In this document: positions 54,629 through 64,000 of the stretch, one piece after another | Position numbering within the stretch: position 1 is the stretch's first letter | How the letters are laid out: each line of letters begins with the position of its first letter | Assembly: GCF_000224145.3 (NCBI RefSeq) | Contig: NC_020177.2 | Location: 673,058 to 737,057 of the forward strand | DNA length: 64,000 nt | Origin: Ciona intestinalis | Taxonomy: Eukaryota; Chordata; Ascidiacea; Phlebobranchia; Cionidae | Direction of reading: 5' to 3' | Notes under the pieces: generated by a model | The model's input: only the letters and a program-made list of their open reading frames with translations | Told to the model about the DNA's origin: nothing | Databases searched by the model: none | Program-made: the position numbers and the translations under genes

Positions 54629-57600
54629 CTGAGCAAACAAACTTCATCTAAATGTGTCGTTGACCAACACATAACTGACAAGGCTTTCAGAATTTTTAAA
54701 AACAATCTCTTTATAGTTATACACCTTCCTTATAAAGTTAGCACGGCACCGCTTGTACCCAAGGGTTTGACTTATGCACGAGCGTACCGTTACAGAGGTG
54801 CGAGGAGGCACAAAACCTTAACCTCTGCAATAATTTTAAACAGACAACTTGTAACCCCTTACGAATTGTCTGTATTAAATTAATATGAAAAGCTTTTTGC
54901 CATTTTTATATTTGTGGTTTTAAATCAATATGCCAGGCCAGTAAACCCCTAACTCCCAGCCATCAGCTTTTACACGTCAAGTTTCTAAGTTTGTGAGCTT
55001 TAAATATCCTGTGTTCAATTGTGCGCATTATGACACGCAACGACATAGATGCCTAACGTTTTAAAATGTAGAGAAGGCAGTGGTCAGCGGTAGTTAGACA
55101 CATAGTTCTAACTTTGGTTCAAACATTTACTGAATAACACGGTGCATAACACTAACTTACTGAGCATGACGTGGAACAATAGTAGTTGTGAAAGCAAAAG
55201 AATGGAAAGACCAAGGAAAATGATCTTTAGGAAAATGAAGATCTCTATAACGATGGCCAAAGCATGAGATGTTTTCCACCAAACATTGACTACAAACATT
55301 AGGGATTATTAAACTGAATATGTATATTGTTGATATAAATATTTGGGGGGTCTGCTTTATTTGGTTTAAATTTTGAGTAGAAGTTAAACAGAGATATTGT
55401 TTTTTTACTTTTGAAAACCCTAGTCACCCTTTTATTGATAGACCTCCTCACCCAATTAAACAACATGTTATAACTGTTTTGTCGGTGTTATTTATACCCT
55501 GATTTATACTTTGCATACATTTTCCCATGTACCCTAACTATTTTATGGGCACGCACCATGAAGCTATGCATGTGCATGTATAGTGTATACATACAACTAA
55601 TCATATAACAGCTAGCTTTAAAATGTCAGACTTCTTTTTAGCATGTATATATTGGTCAACTTTTCCAGTAAATTTTAGTTTGTAACAATCGTATTAAGAA
55701 ATGAAAAGCGCGTCATTTAGTTGCTTAAACTAGTTTACAATGATAATTTTGCAAAACAAGTTTTTTGAAAGATTTGCCTTTTAAACAAAATATTTTACGG
55801 CTTTCACAGAAATACAATTAAAAATTTGCTGCTTTCATTGCTCCCCTAGCTTAAGATAAAAACAATAGTTTAAAAACCATATTACCTGAAGCACTTGTAG
55901 GTGAAGAAAGAAAAGGAATTGTTTCAACAAACACTATTATTGATACCACGATCATTCCAATACAACCAAGCAATGCACTTGTTATTGTTGCCAGGAAAAA
56001 CCTGGAAAAATTGTGTTATAAATGCAGTGTGTGTGTATTGCATATTGTATAGTTATGTACTTATGGGTTGGGGTGACGCTTTATCAAATAAATGTAGTGT
56101 TGTATATTGCATATTGTATATTATATGGGTATGTACTTGGGGGTTGGGGAATGCTGGAAGCTCTCCCAGTAGGTGGGGTGAAGCTGCATTTGTGGTTTAA
56201 ATTTAAAACGTTATAGAATAATGTGTGATGTCATAATGATGCTTGTTATATTACCTGTAGTTTTTGTCCCCCACACAGTTGTTCAACCATTTACAATGAT
56301 GGTCAAACACAGACACACATTTGTTGCACGCACTGCAGTGTTTGCTGCTTTCTCCACTGTGGGAAAAATATCGTGATTAATCAATTGAATTAAATTGAGA
56401 AATGAATGAACGTAGTATGGAATATATTAGTGGCTCATCTGGTAAAAAAACATAGTGTCATTCCAGCATTTCGTCTGCCATACGGCGAGACTTCATCAGG
56501 GAAATTATGACAGACAAAACATTTGAAATACACTACGTTTTTATACCAGATGAGCCGCTAATATATTATTTAATATGCCTGGTAGCAGAAGTAACAGAAC
56601 ATAATATGATTGGTAAATTTGCTATAGAGTCATTCCATTGTGTCTACACCCTGGCACAGTAGTTAGTGAGCCTGCCCAGCACAAAGGTTACATTCGCGAG
56701 TCTCAATGGTGCCATCCTGGGCTATGTTTCTTTTTGGGCAAGACACTTAACTGCAATTGCTTTAACCCCGTGGTCACTAATAAGTTGTCTGAGTTGTCAG
56801 CCAAAAATACAAAACAATCACCCACAAAGTAACACACATGCAAACTCTTATTCGGGTACAAGGTGTATGGAAGAATGTTATAATGATTGTTGTACCTAGT
56901 ATGTCTGGTGCCCAATACTCAATTTACACAGACAACACACAACTACTCACACATTTGTTTCACAGAGATGGCAATAATTATTCTCAATAACATGTTTGTG
57001 GAGTTTTCGATTGAATTTCAACACGGGACGAGACGTTGCTTTCCACTTGGTGGAATTATCGTCAGCTGGGTTGATTGTTGTCGATGTTGTGTGGAAAATG
57101 ATGTTTGTGACATACACAACGGAGATTATCTGCGATACAATTCGGATAAAATTAATTTCAAATAAATAAACAAAATTGAAATTAATGATAAAAATAATTT
57201 CTAAAACATGTATACATACGTAAATATTTTGTATTATGCATCAATAGATAAGTTAGATAACAAATATAAAATAGAATATTCTTCATACGAACTCCACATG
57301 GGCATTACATCGAACATTCTATTCTAGATAAATAATAGAATACATCGAACATTACAGATTTTAAAACTAAAACATCTGTTCTATAACATTTGATCGACGA
57401 GGCAAAATAGCTGTACTGGTTACGCTATTGTTTTTGAGTATTTGAGAGGTAAATTTTATAACATATAATATATATTATAATATGCTCTATTAAAACTGAA
57501 TGAGGCTCAGGTTTGTATTTTATAGCTTGAAGTTCTTAAATTAGTGGCAATTAATATCAATGTTATTATGTATACATATTACTGCGTGTGAAGACTAATA

Positions 57601-60600
57601 ATTTTTTGGGTTCACCAAATTCAGGTATTTGAAATAATAAGCCTTTATGAACAGATGCTAACATGTATATCAAGCTCTGCGGTAATTTGTCATTTGAGAC
57701 AAGTTTACCAATTAAAAAATGATGCAATAAGTTTGTAAGTTACTGTTGGTCTCGAAAACATAAAAACCACAATAATTATTTCGGAAAACAACAAAATTAT
57801 TATCAAATGAAAAATGAAACATTGTGCAAATGATAAATGTGCACTATGATGTCATAGAAATATGTATTAATGCTGAGTCACTACAACTGACACAATTATG
57901 ACATCATAATTTGTAATTAAAAACATTTATATTAAAAAAACAATATACATGGTCAGGGCATGTTTTAATTTAGTGAATGTGCTCTTCTTTGTATTTAAAA
58001 TACAGTCGGAAACTTTTTTATGGTCATTGAATTAGCACTTTCAAAAAAATTCATTTTGAATCTGTAATTATAACATGGTAGAGATAATACATATTGTATG
58101 ACACACAATGGGCCTTTGTTACCAACACACACACCCAAACCCAAATATTAGATCAACAATAGCCATTGTTATAAAATTCAATGTTTTAAAACCCTTATCA
58201 TTATTTCTTATTATTAACTGAAGACAAAATAGTGTGCTATACTTCTATATAAAGTTTAACATATTAATCTTAACAACAAAGTTAAAAAAACTCTTTTGCG
58301 ATTTATCTTTACAATAAATGACCCTTTTTTTTAGTTCCAATTAAAGATTAATTTATTTGTGGGTTGGTGGCCTGGTGCTACCATCTTGGTTGATTGTTTT
58401 TACTTTTAAAGGATTTTTGCATTAGGGGTTTGGTTGGATGACATTCACAGCCCCTGTGTTTCCCGAGATATTTCCCACTACTGTGTATTTATAATTTGCA
58501 AAAGTAAAACATAACACCAACAATGGAAAGTCAATGAAGTTTATTAGGCTTAACCATATGTACTATTACACTAAACATTTTTGTGTTAAAATCCTATTTG
58601 TGTTATTTTTGTGGTAAAAGTCACAGAAATTGGCTAAAAACATGGAAAATGGGGTGATGCTTATAAACAAGTAAAAAAATTGGATTTGGCATTTAAGAAA
58701 TATTGAAAACATAACTTGCTGTGTGTTTATGTCAGAAGGCAGGCTGTTGCATGAAATATTGATGGTTATTTGAATGTTCAAATATTCATATGGGCAATAT
58801 TTGTCAGCTTTCATGTTTAATTTAGAAACACATGTCTTAAAACCTAAGCTATATAGCTTTTCGTCACTTTTACCAAAGAACTAGAAATAACACAAATGTT
58901 AATATATATTTTCTCAATTAAATTATCTGAAATTAATGTAATTGTTTACATGAACTTAGCAAAATATTATATTTATATATATACATATACACAATACACT
59001 TTAAATATTTATACAATTTTTTACACTAACAAAGGTCATATTTAATTATTATATAGCGGAGAGATGAGAAATAACAGCAAAACGGCTGTCATATTACCAA
59101 TGACATCCTGGTAAAATAAAGAGAATTGGTTTAAAAGCCTGGCAATTAATTCTATTCCTGTAAGAATAATTAAGCTGATTATTAAACTTTATTGCAACAG
59201 GAACAACTGACAGTGTGTTAGTGGGTTACTAACATTTAATTAAAATAGATTACTAATACTATGTAATTAAAAGAAAGCTTTTGCATGCTAGACCACGTAC
59301 CGTACGTATATAATACATTATAATATATATCAGTGATCTTCAACCGTTTTTGGGTTGGTGAACCCCTAAAGTTGTTGCGACGAACTCATGCACCCCTGAT
59401 TGCTTTAACGTAAAACTAATGACGTTTCTCAATTCTCAATGATACAAGATATAGAATTCATATAAAAAACTGTAGGAAAGTGGCTAAATTTGTTAAAAAT
59501 GTTCAAAACTGAATATTATTGCTGAAAATTGTTGAAGTTTGTGGTGCACCCTTGTATACCCTTTTGTACTGGTGCACCCCCGGCATATTTTAGATATAGA
59601 TCAAAGCACTTTTATCTAACAAACTTACAGNNNNNNNNNNNNNNNNNNNNNNNNNNNNNNNNNNNNNNNNNNNNNNNNNNTTAATTTAGAAACACATGTC
59701 TTAAGACCTAAGCTATATAGCTTTTCGTCACTTTTACCAAAGAACTAGAAATAACACAAATGTTAATATATATTTTCTCAATTAAATTATCTGAAATTAA
59801 TGTAATTGTTTACATGAACTTAGCAAAATATTATATTTATATATATACATATACACAATACACTTTAAATATTTATACAATTTTTTACACTAACAAAGGT
59901 CATATTTAATTATTATATAGCGGAGAGATGAGAAATAACAGCAAAACGGCTGTCATATTACCAATGACATCCTGGTAAAATAAAGAGAATTGGTTTAAAA
60001 GCCTGGCAATTAATTCTATTCCTGTAAGAATAATTAAGCTGATTATTAAACTTTATTGCAACAGGAACAACTGACAGTGTGTTAGTGGGTTACTAACATT
60101 TAATTAAAATAGATTACTAATACTATGTAATTAAAAGAAAGCTTTTGCATGCTAGACCACGTACCGTACGTATATAATACATTATAATATATATCAGTGA
60201 TCTTCAACCGTTTTTGGGTTGGTGAACCCCTAAAGTTGTTGCGACGAACTCATGCACCCCTGATTGCTTTAACGTAAAACTAATGACGTTTCTCAATTCT
60301 CAATGATACAAGATATAGAATTCATATAAAAAACTGTAGGAAAGTGGCTAAATTTGTTAAAAATGTTCAAAACTGAATATTATTGCTGAAAATTGTTGAA
60401 GTTTGTGGTGCACCCTTGTATACCCTTTTGTACTGGTGCACCCCCGGCATATTTTAGATATAGATCAAAGCACTTTTATCTAACAAACTTACAGAAAACA
60501 CAATGGGCCACCAATATGGTTCCAATGCAAGTCCCTCCACTGCGTAGAACACCACACCAAAATATAAAATCAACAACCACGCCAGTATCTGTAACACAAA

Positions 60601-61314
60601 TAAAGATATTTAAATTCTGAAATACAGTCATCCCCGCTTAATCGGCCCATGTTTAATCGAACCACCCGCTTAATCGGACCGCTTTTTCGCTGGTCCCGGA
60701 TCTAAATACATTTTTACGTACAATCTTTTCCGGTTAAACGGACCAATACCCGGACCATTTTCCCGAGAAGATACATCTACTATTTACAAAGAAAAAACAA
60801 GTGTTTCATTATCGACGATCGGGAGCAGACGCGTGCACTATTTAGAGAGAAAGGGCGATGCATGGGCTGGATTATGACGAACTTTGTTCACCCCGCCAAA
60901 TCGGACCACCCGCTTAATCGAACCGGTTTGGCTTGGTCCCGATGTGGTCCGATTAAGCGGGGTTGACTGTACTGCCGCTGATGACCACTGAAAATTTTGT
61001 CTCAAAATGTTCCTTACGTCTCCCTGATACTTGTTGTATAATTATTATTTTTTTAAACTTTGCCTTTCGTGTCGAAAATTTACTTTAAAAATGCGGAAAA
61101 ATTTTTTTTAATAAAAACCTAAGTTTGCATTCTTCTTCATAAATTGGGTTGCACAGACATGGTAATTAAATGCAATTCAAAGTAAATCAAAATAAAATAC
61201 TAATTATATGTATAACATTACCTGTAAACCATTCAAGGGCAAAGACCATCCATTTTTCCGCACGAACGGTCGATCTTCTGCTTGAGCTTCGTCTATTCTG
61301 TTGTGACAGCACAT
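54219..61314 (-). CDS. zdhhc1: Palmitoyltransferase ZDHHC1/ZDHHC11-like, complete, 7 exons
   Basis: Exons sum to 1125 nt including the stop (374 aa). The family transfers palmitate to cysteines of proteins at ER/Golgi/endosomal membranes. Order: N-terminal [13 protein letters not shown]; membrane segments 1 and 2 ([14 protein letters not shown] and [16 protein letters not shown]); TINPADDN; Cys-rich domain [20 protein letters not shown] and [20 protein letters not shown] with intact DHHC; segment 3 ([20 protein letters not shown]); segment 4 ([20 protein letters not shown]); LTTYEY; and a basic, low-complexity tail ([12 protein letters not shown]). RKNGW, the NPAD motif and LTTYEY point to ZDHHC1/11; I cannot separate these two. 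The active-site Cys is present. Confidence 0.94.
55161..55289 (-). CDS. zdhhc1: ZDHHC exon 6 (membrane segment 4)
   Basis: Phase 1 to 1; [20 protein letters not shown], then LLFHVML. Confidence 0.91.
55886..56001 (-). CDS. zdhhc1: ZDHHC exon 5 (membrane segment 3)
   Basis: Phase 2 to 1; [20 protein letters not shown], then [13 protein letters not shown]. Confidence 0.92.
56255..56356 (-). CDS. zdhhc1: ZDHHC exon 4 (DHHC catalytic motif)
   Basis: Phase 2 to 2; [13 protein letters not shown], then [17 protein letters not shown]. Confidence 0.96.
56421..56568. mobile_element. Fold-back/MITE-like element, about 148 bp
   Basis: Left end aatatattagtggctcatct is matched inverted by agatgagccgctaatatatt at the right; the inverted ends span about 38 bp. 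Lies in ZDHHC intron 4, upstream of 56640. Confidence 0.75.
56640..56905 (+). repeat. SINE-like element, longest plus-strand copy
   Basis: tRNA-like head (ctggcacagtagttagtgag, then aaggttacattcgcgagtc), a body with ggtcactaataagttgtctg and acaatcacccacaaagtaac, and a tail with acaaggtgtatgg. It lies in ZDHHC intron 3 (56357-56950). Confidence 0.75.
56951..57129 (-). CDS. zdhhc1: ZDHHC exon 3 (membrane segment 2, first half of Cys-rich domain)
   Basis: Phase 0 to 2; [14 protein letters not shown], then [16 protein letters not shown]. The 92-codon open frame on the plus strand over this exon is a shadow. Confidence 0.93.
58817..59630. repeat. 814-bp direct duplication, copy 1
   Basis: Same length as 59681-60494 with no indel seen and one clear difference near the start (ttaaaacc against ttaagacc). 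It ends 2 nt inside ZDHHC exon 2 sequence. Confidence 0.95.
59631..59680. other. Assembly gap of 50 N
   Basis: Exactly 50 undetermined bases between the two 814-bp copies; a standard placeholder size. Confidence 0.98.
59681..60494. repeat. 814-bp direct duplication, copy 2
   Basis: Continues without a break into the rest of ZDHHC exon 2, so this copy is the one joined to the gene. Confidence 0.95.
60493..60588 (-). CDS. zdhhc1: ZDHHC exon 2 (membrane segment 1)
   Basis: 32 codons, phase 0 to 0; [20 protein letters not shown]. The last 2 nt of this exon also appear just before the N gap at 59629-59630. Confidence 0.92.
60625..60969. mobile_element. Pogo/Tigger-like MITE, 345 bp
   Basis: Ends cagtcatccccgcttaatcg and, inverted, cgattaagcggggttgactg; flanked by TA on both sides (60623-60624, 60970-60971). 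Further inverted blocks with ccgcttaatcgg occur inside. A CAGT start and TA target are typical of the pogo branch of Tc1/mariner. No transposase. It lies in ZDHHC intron 1. Confidence 0.85.
61222..61314 (-). CDS. zdhhc1: ZDHHC exon 1 (start codon)
   Basis: 31 codons, ends in phase 0; [17 protein letters not shown] strong acceptor (ctttattttcag) sits 2 nt before the ATG. Confidence 0.9.
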
Positions 61315-62204
61315 TACTGAAAATAAAGTGATTTGGCTAAAAACAGACCACCTAATTACAGCATAAATAAACTTTTAAAAGCTTAAAATAGTTTACACGC
61401 GAACAACAACAACATTGCAAATTGTTTCTACATCATAGTTACAGCCACTAAAGTATTTTATAGGTATTGTATATTAAACGGCCATTTTCGGTCTTTTTAG
61501 ACCAGTGCACCTTTCCACTGCGAATACAAGCTATAAATTTGACACTTAAAGATAAATATATATGTCTACCAAATAAATTGATTTAAAGTTAAATTGACTA
61601 ACAAACGACGTAATACTGGTTTGTAAACAAAGTTCCCATCAAAAATGTACTTAAGCGCTGCAAAGACGTATTTACATATTGATAAATCTGCTTTCAAATT
61701 TAATTGTATGCCTTCGTCTTTGGCAACTTCTTGGGGTTGCAATTATGCCTTTCCAGCATGTTTCGATAAGACACCCAGGAAAAACCTATCTGTGACCAAA
61801 CTCGTACAACAGTTAAAGGGTACACAAATTCATACGAATGCAGAACAGATGCAATCAGCTACTTTGTCGCGCCGTTTTGGGGGTTTTCCCAACGCTGATT
61901 GCATAAAGTCATAAACAAATCACAAAATCCATAAGTTGCCGAAGTGTTAACCCTTTTATGCTGACCACAAATTTCTCACAACAGTAGAGTTCGGAAGTGC
62001 TGAATTTGCCATACCTGTGTATTGTGTGCGCTTGGTGTCAAAGGTTAACAATTGCGTCATCACCATATTTTGCGACAACAACAAAGCAAAGTCAGTAAGT
62101 CACATAAATACACTTAGTCACAAAGAACTTATAAAAGCAGCACAGTTACAAGAAGATTGTTAGTGATCAGAGATTATTTTATTTAAGATTTACTGTTGGC
62201 AATA
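61315..62204. other. Divergent spacer between ZDHHC and CREG genes
   Basis: About 0.9 kb separating two head-to-head start codons. It holds a plus-strand 89-codon frame at 61645-61914 (starts MYLSAAKTYLH) with no recognised domain, and the CREG TATA box. Confidence 0.6.
62130..62137 (+). promoter_or_regulatory. Candidate TATA box of the CREG gene
   Basis: TATAAAAG; a start of transcription about 30 nt later (near 62160) would be about 45 nt before the first in-frame ATG at 62205. Confidence 0.5.
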
Positions 62205-62315
62205 ATGTATATTTTATGTTTATACTGGGTGTCTTTGCCTTATATTAACTTTAAAATCACCGAAAATTGTCTAGGTAATACATCTGTATTTAACAAGAGT
62301 TACAAAACTGCTAGT

Positions 62316-62948
62316 ATGAGGTATATTGTGTTTGTTTTGGTAGCCAGCTCTGCTATTGTATGTGCATATGGGTTGTTAGCTTCACCTTATAATCCACCAT
62401 ATTACTGGGAAAAAGCAAAACGCGCGAGGTATGCAATTCACTACAACAGCTGGGGAGTTATTGGAACAATATCAACACAACCAAAAATCTTAGGATTTCC
62501 ATTCACAAATATTATCTCATATAGTGATGGACCAGATAGTAATAGCACTGGTACCCCATACTTCTATGTTATGAATGGGGATCCAAGTGTTCAAGATTTG
62601 GCAAAGAATAATTCCATGTCATTCTCTGTGTCGGAGATGGAACCTGGATATTGCATGATCCATAAATACGACGCAGAGGACCCAAGGTGTGCTCGAATCA
62701 CAATAATCGGACACTTTGAAAAAGTCACTTCGCCGTCCGAGAACAAATTTGCGATTGCCACTTTATTTAAAAAACATCCAGAAATGCAAACATGGCCTGC
62801 TGGTCATGACTTTTTCACAGCAAAAATAAGAATCAATTTTGTTTGGATTTTAGATCACTTTGGTGGTAGTTCTTTTATTAAAGCTGCAGATTATTACGCT
62901 GCTGATCCAAGTAAAGCAGTGACAAACCCAAATTTAATGGTAAACTGA
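62316..62948 (+). CDS. creg1: CREG-family secreted/lysosomal glycoprotein, single exon
   Basis: From ATG 62316 the product is 210 aa, near the usual CREG1 size (about 220). It begins with a clear signal peptide (MRYIVFVLVASSAIVCAYG). The flavin-reductase-like fold follows: ARYAIHYNSWGVIGTIST, FTNIISYSDGP, GTPYFYVMNGDPSVQDLAKN, EPGYCMIHKYDAEDPRCARI, HPEMQTWPAGHDFFTAKI and VWILDHFGG. DSNST and KNNS are possible N-glycosylation sites. CREG proteins are secreted or lysosomal and linked to growth control and differentiation. An in-frame ATG at 62205 would add 37 residues and fits the TATA position, but the signal peptide and family length favour 62316. No intron is needed. Confidence 0.93.
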   Translation: MRYIVFVLVASSAIVCAYGLLASPYNPPYYWEKAKRARYAIHYNSWGVIGTISTQPKILGFPFTNIISYSDGPDSNSTGTPYFYVMNGDPSVQDLAKNNSMSFSVSEMEPGYCMIHKYDAEDPRCARITIIGHFEKVTSPSENKFAIATLFKKHPEMQTWPAGHDFFTAKIRINFVWILDHFGGSSFIKAADYYAADPSKAVTNPNLMVN

Positions 62949-63553
62949 AATATATTTACTTTTCTGTTTTAAAATTTTCTGTAATTGGATATTGCTTTTA
63001 ATAGTGTATATACACATTTTTTATTAGGGTAAACGACCTTTATTGAAACAAACTTTAACACCAGAGTCATACGCCTAATATATATTGTTATATATATATG
63101 ATATAACTTGATTTTTATTTTCATTGTACAATTTGCAACATACCGATATCAGGGTAGTAAATAATCCTCCTTCAGCCCCCCAACCCAATGGGAGGTACAG
63201 ATGCTGCCACATTATTTTAGTTTTTAAAGAAGGTATTGCTATTTTCTAACTTTCAAAGTTGCAATGTCAGATAATTTGTTTTATTGATTTCTGTATTTTA
63301 ATAATAATACTTTACCGTTGTTTGTAAATACAAGTGTATTTTAAAAAATCATATGATCGAGATATCAAAAAACAACTTTAAGTTTAATGTTTTTATTAAA
63401 AGCTGCTTAATAAAATTCTACTTTATTATTCATTTTATTATCTAGGTTTTAACTGTGCGAAATGAGAATTCTGTAACATATTTTTGAACTACTACCCTTA
63501 TATTCTATGTTTGCTTTTATTTTATGACAGTCAACATCTAACATGTACATGAA

Positions 63554-63559
63554 AATAAA
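63554..63559 (+). terminator. Candidate polyadenylation signal of the CREG gene
   Basis: AATAAA about 600 nt after the stop; a second AATAAA is at 63409-63414. Which is used cannot be told from sequence. Confidence 0.4.
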
Positions 63560-63584
63560 GCTGAATGAAATGAATGACTTACTT

Positions 63585-63900
63585 TATCCTCACGTTGCCG
63601 GAAAACGACAGTCATTATCACACATGTTTAACACCTCGTGCCAGCTTACAAGTTACTTTGTGGTCGGGTATATTTTTGTTTGGGGGGGGGGTTCCATGAC
63701 AACCCGTTAGTGACCACCGGGTCGGAGCAATTTATGTTAAGTGTCTTCCCTACACCCACAATGGTAGCAGCGTCGAGCCTTGAACACATTACCTCTGGTT
63801 TACAATTCCTCATGTGGTTTGTAATAAAACTTAGCGTCGAGCCTTGAACACATTACCTCTGGTTTACAATTCCTCATGTGATTTGTAATAAACCTTATAA
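63585..63900 (-). repeat. SINE-like element, longest minus-strand copy, with a 64-bp internal duplication
   Basis: Body blocks (gccagcttacaagttacttt, gtgaccaccgggtcggagca), then the head region gcgtcgagccttgaacacat, which occurs twice, at 63770 and 63834. Confidence 0.75.
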
Positions 63901-64000
63901 CAATCTTGAATTCGTAGAAATGCAAACATCAATATATATACCTGACATCAAGTAAGGATTAGTTTTTGAGCACGTAGTGGTCTTATAAACTCCTTTCCAC

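Larger units (their letters stand above)
57130..60492 (-). other. ZDHHC intron 2, with assembly gap
   Basis: AT-rich with very few CG dinucleotides; no exon seen in 57130-58816. Contains the 814-bp duplication and the N run. The true intron is probably about 864 bp shorter. Confidence 0.7.
62949..64000. other. Region downstream of the CREG gene
   Basis: 3' UTR and flank, AT-rich, then a SINE-like element. No further exon seen up to the window edge. Confidence 0.6.

Noticed and set aside
54449..54883. 144-codon plus-strand frame
   Set aside because: Mostly the complement of ZDHHC exon 7; no domain.
56887..57165. 92-codon plus-strand frame with CCRCC
   Set aside because: It is the complement of ZDHHC exon 3; the minus strand has matching splice sites and domain motifs.
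59331..59600. hAT-like start (cagtgatcttcaacc) and proline-type decay at 59331 and again at 60195
   Set aside because: No matching inverted end was found, so the element type cannot be supported; the second copy is part of the 814-bp duplication.

Overview
The window is animal nuclear DNA: split genes with GT-AG introns, roughly 35% GC, many dispersed repeats and one run of 50 N. The small introns, a recurring 71-bp minisatellite, a tRNA-derived SINE-like family and short inverted-repeat MITEs suggest an ascidian (Ciona-like tunicate). This is an inference from gene content and genome style; no species-specific marker was tested. All exons below were joined by hand, requiring splice sites, matching phases and continuity of known domains.

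Layout. (1) 1-27333, minus: the middle of a FRAS1-type extracellular-matrix gene. 45 exons total 6933 nt (2311 codons) in one open frame: six VWC domains, about twelve furin-like Cys-rich repeats, then about ten CSPG/NG2 repeats, with the next repeat cut by the left window edge. The signal-peptide exon was not found. (2) 27334-44244: about 17 kb without a convincing exon, CpG-rich, with a strong concentration of the palindrome TGACGTCA. (3) 44245-52453, minus: a complete 10-exon metallocarboxypeptidase of the CPM/CPN/CPE type (449 aa), whose introns are full of one MITE family. (4) 54219-61314, minus: a complete 7-exon ZDHHC1/11-type palmitoyltransferase (374 aa); its intron 2 carries an 814-bp duplication on both sides of the N gap that looks like an assembly artefact. 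(5) 62316-62948, plus: an intronless CREG-family secreted glycoprotein gene, head to head with the ZDHHC gene.

The four genes share no obvious pathway: matrix assembly, peptide trimming, membrane S-acylation and a lysosomal/secreted glycoprotein. The most unusual content is repeat biology. The 71-bp minisatellite arrays fill whole short introns, a MITE family repeatedly ends about 15 bp from splice donors, and one dispersed repeat supplies a splice donor itself.
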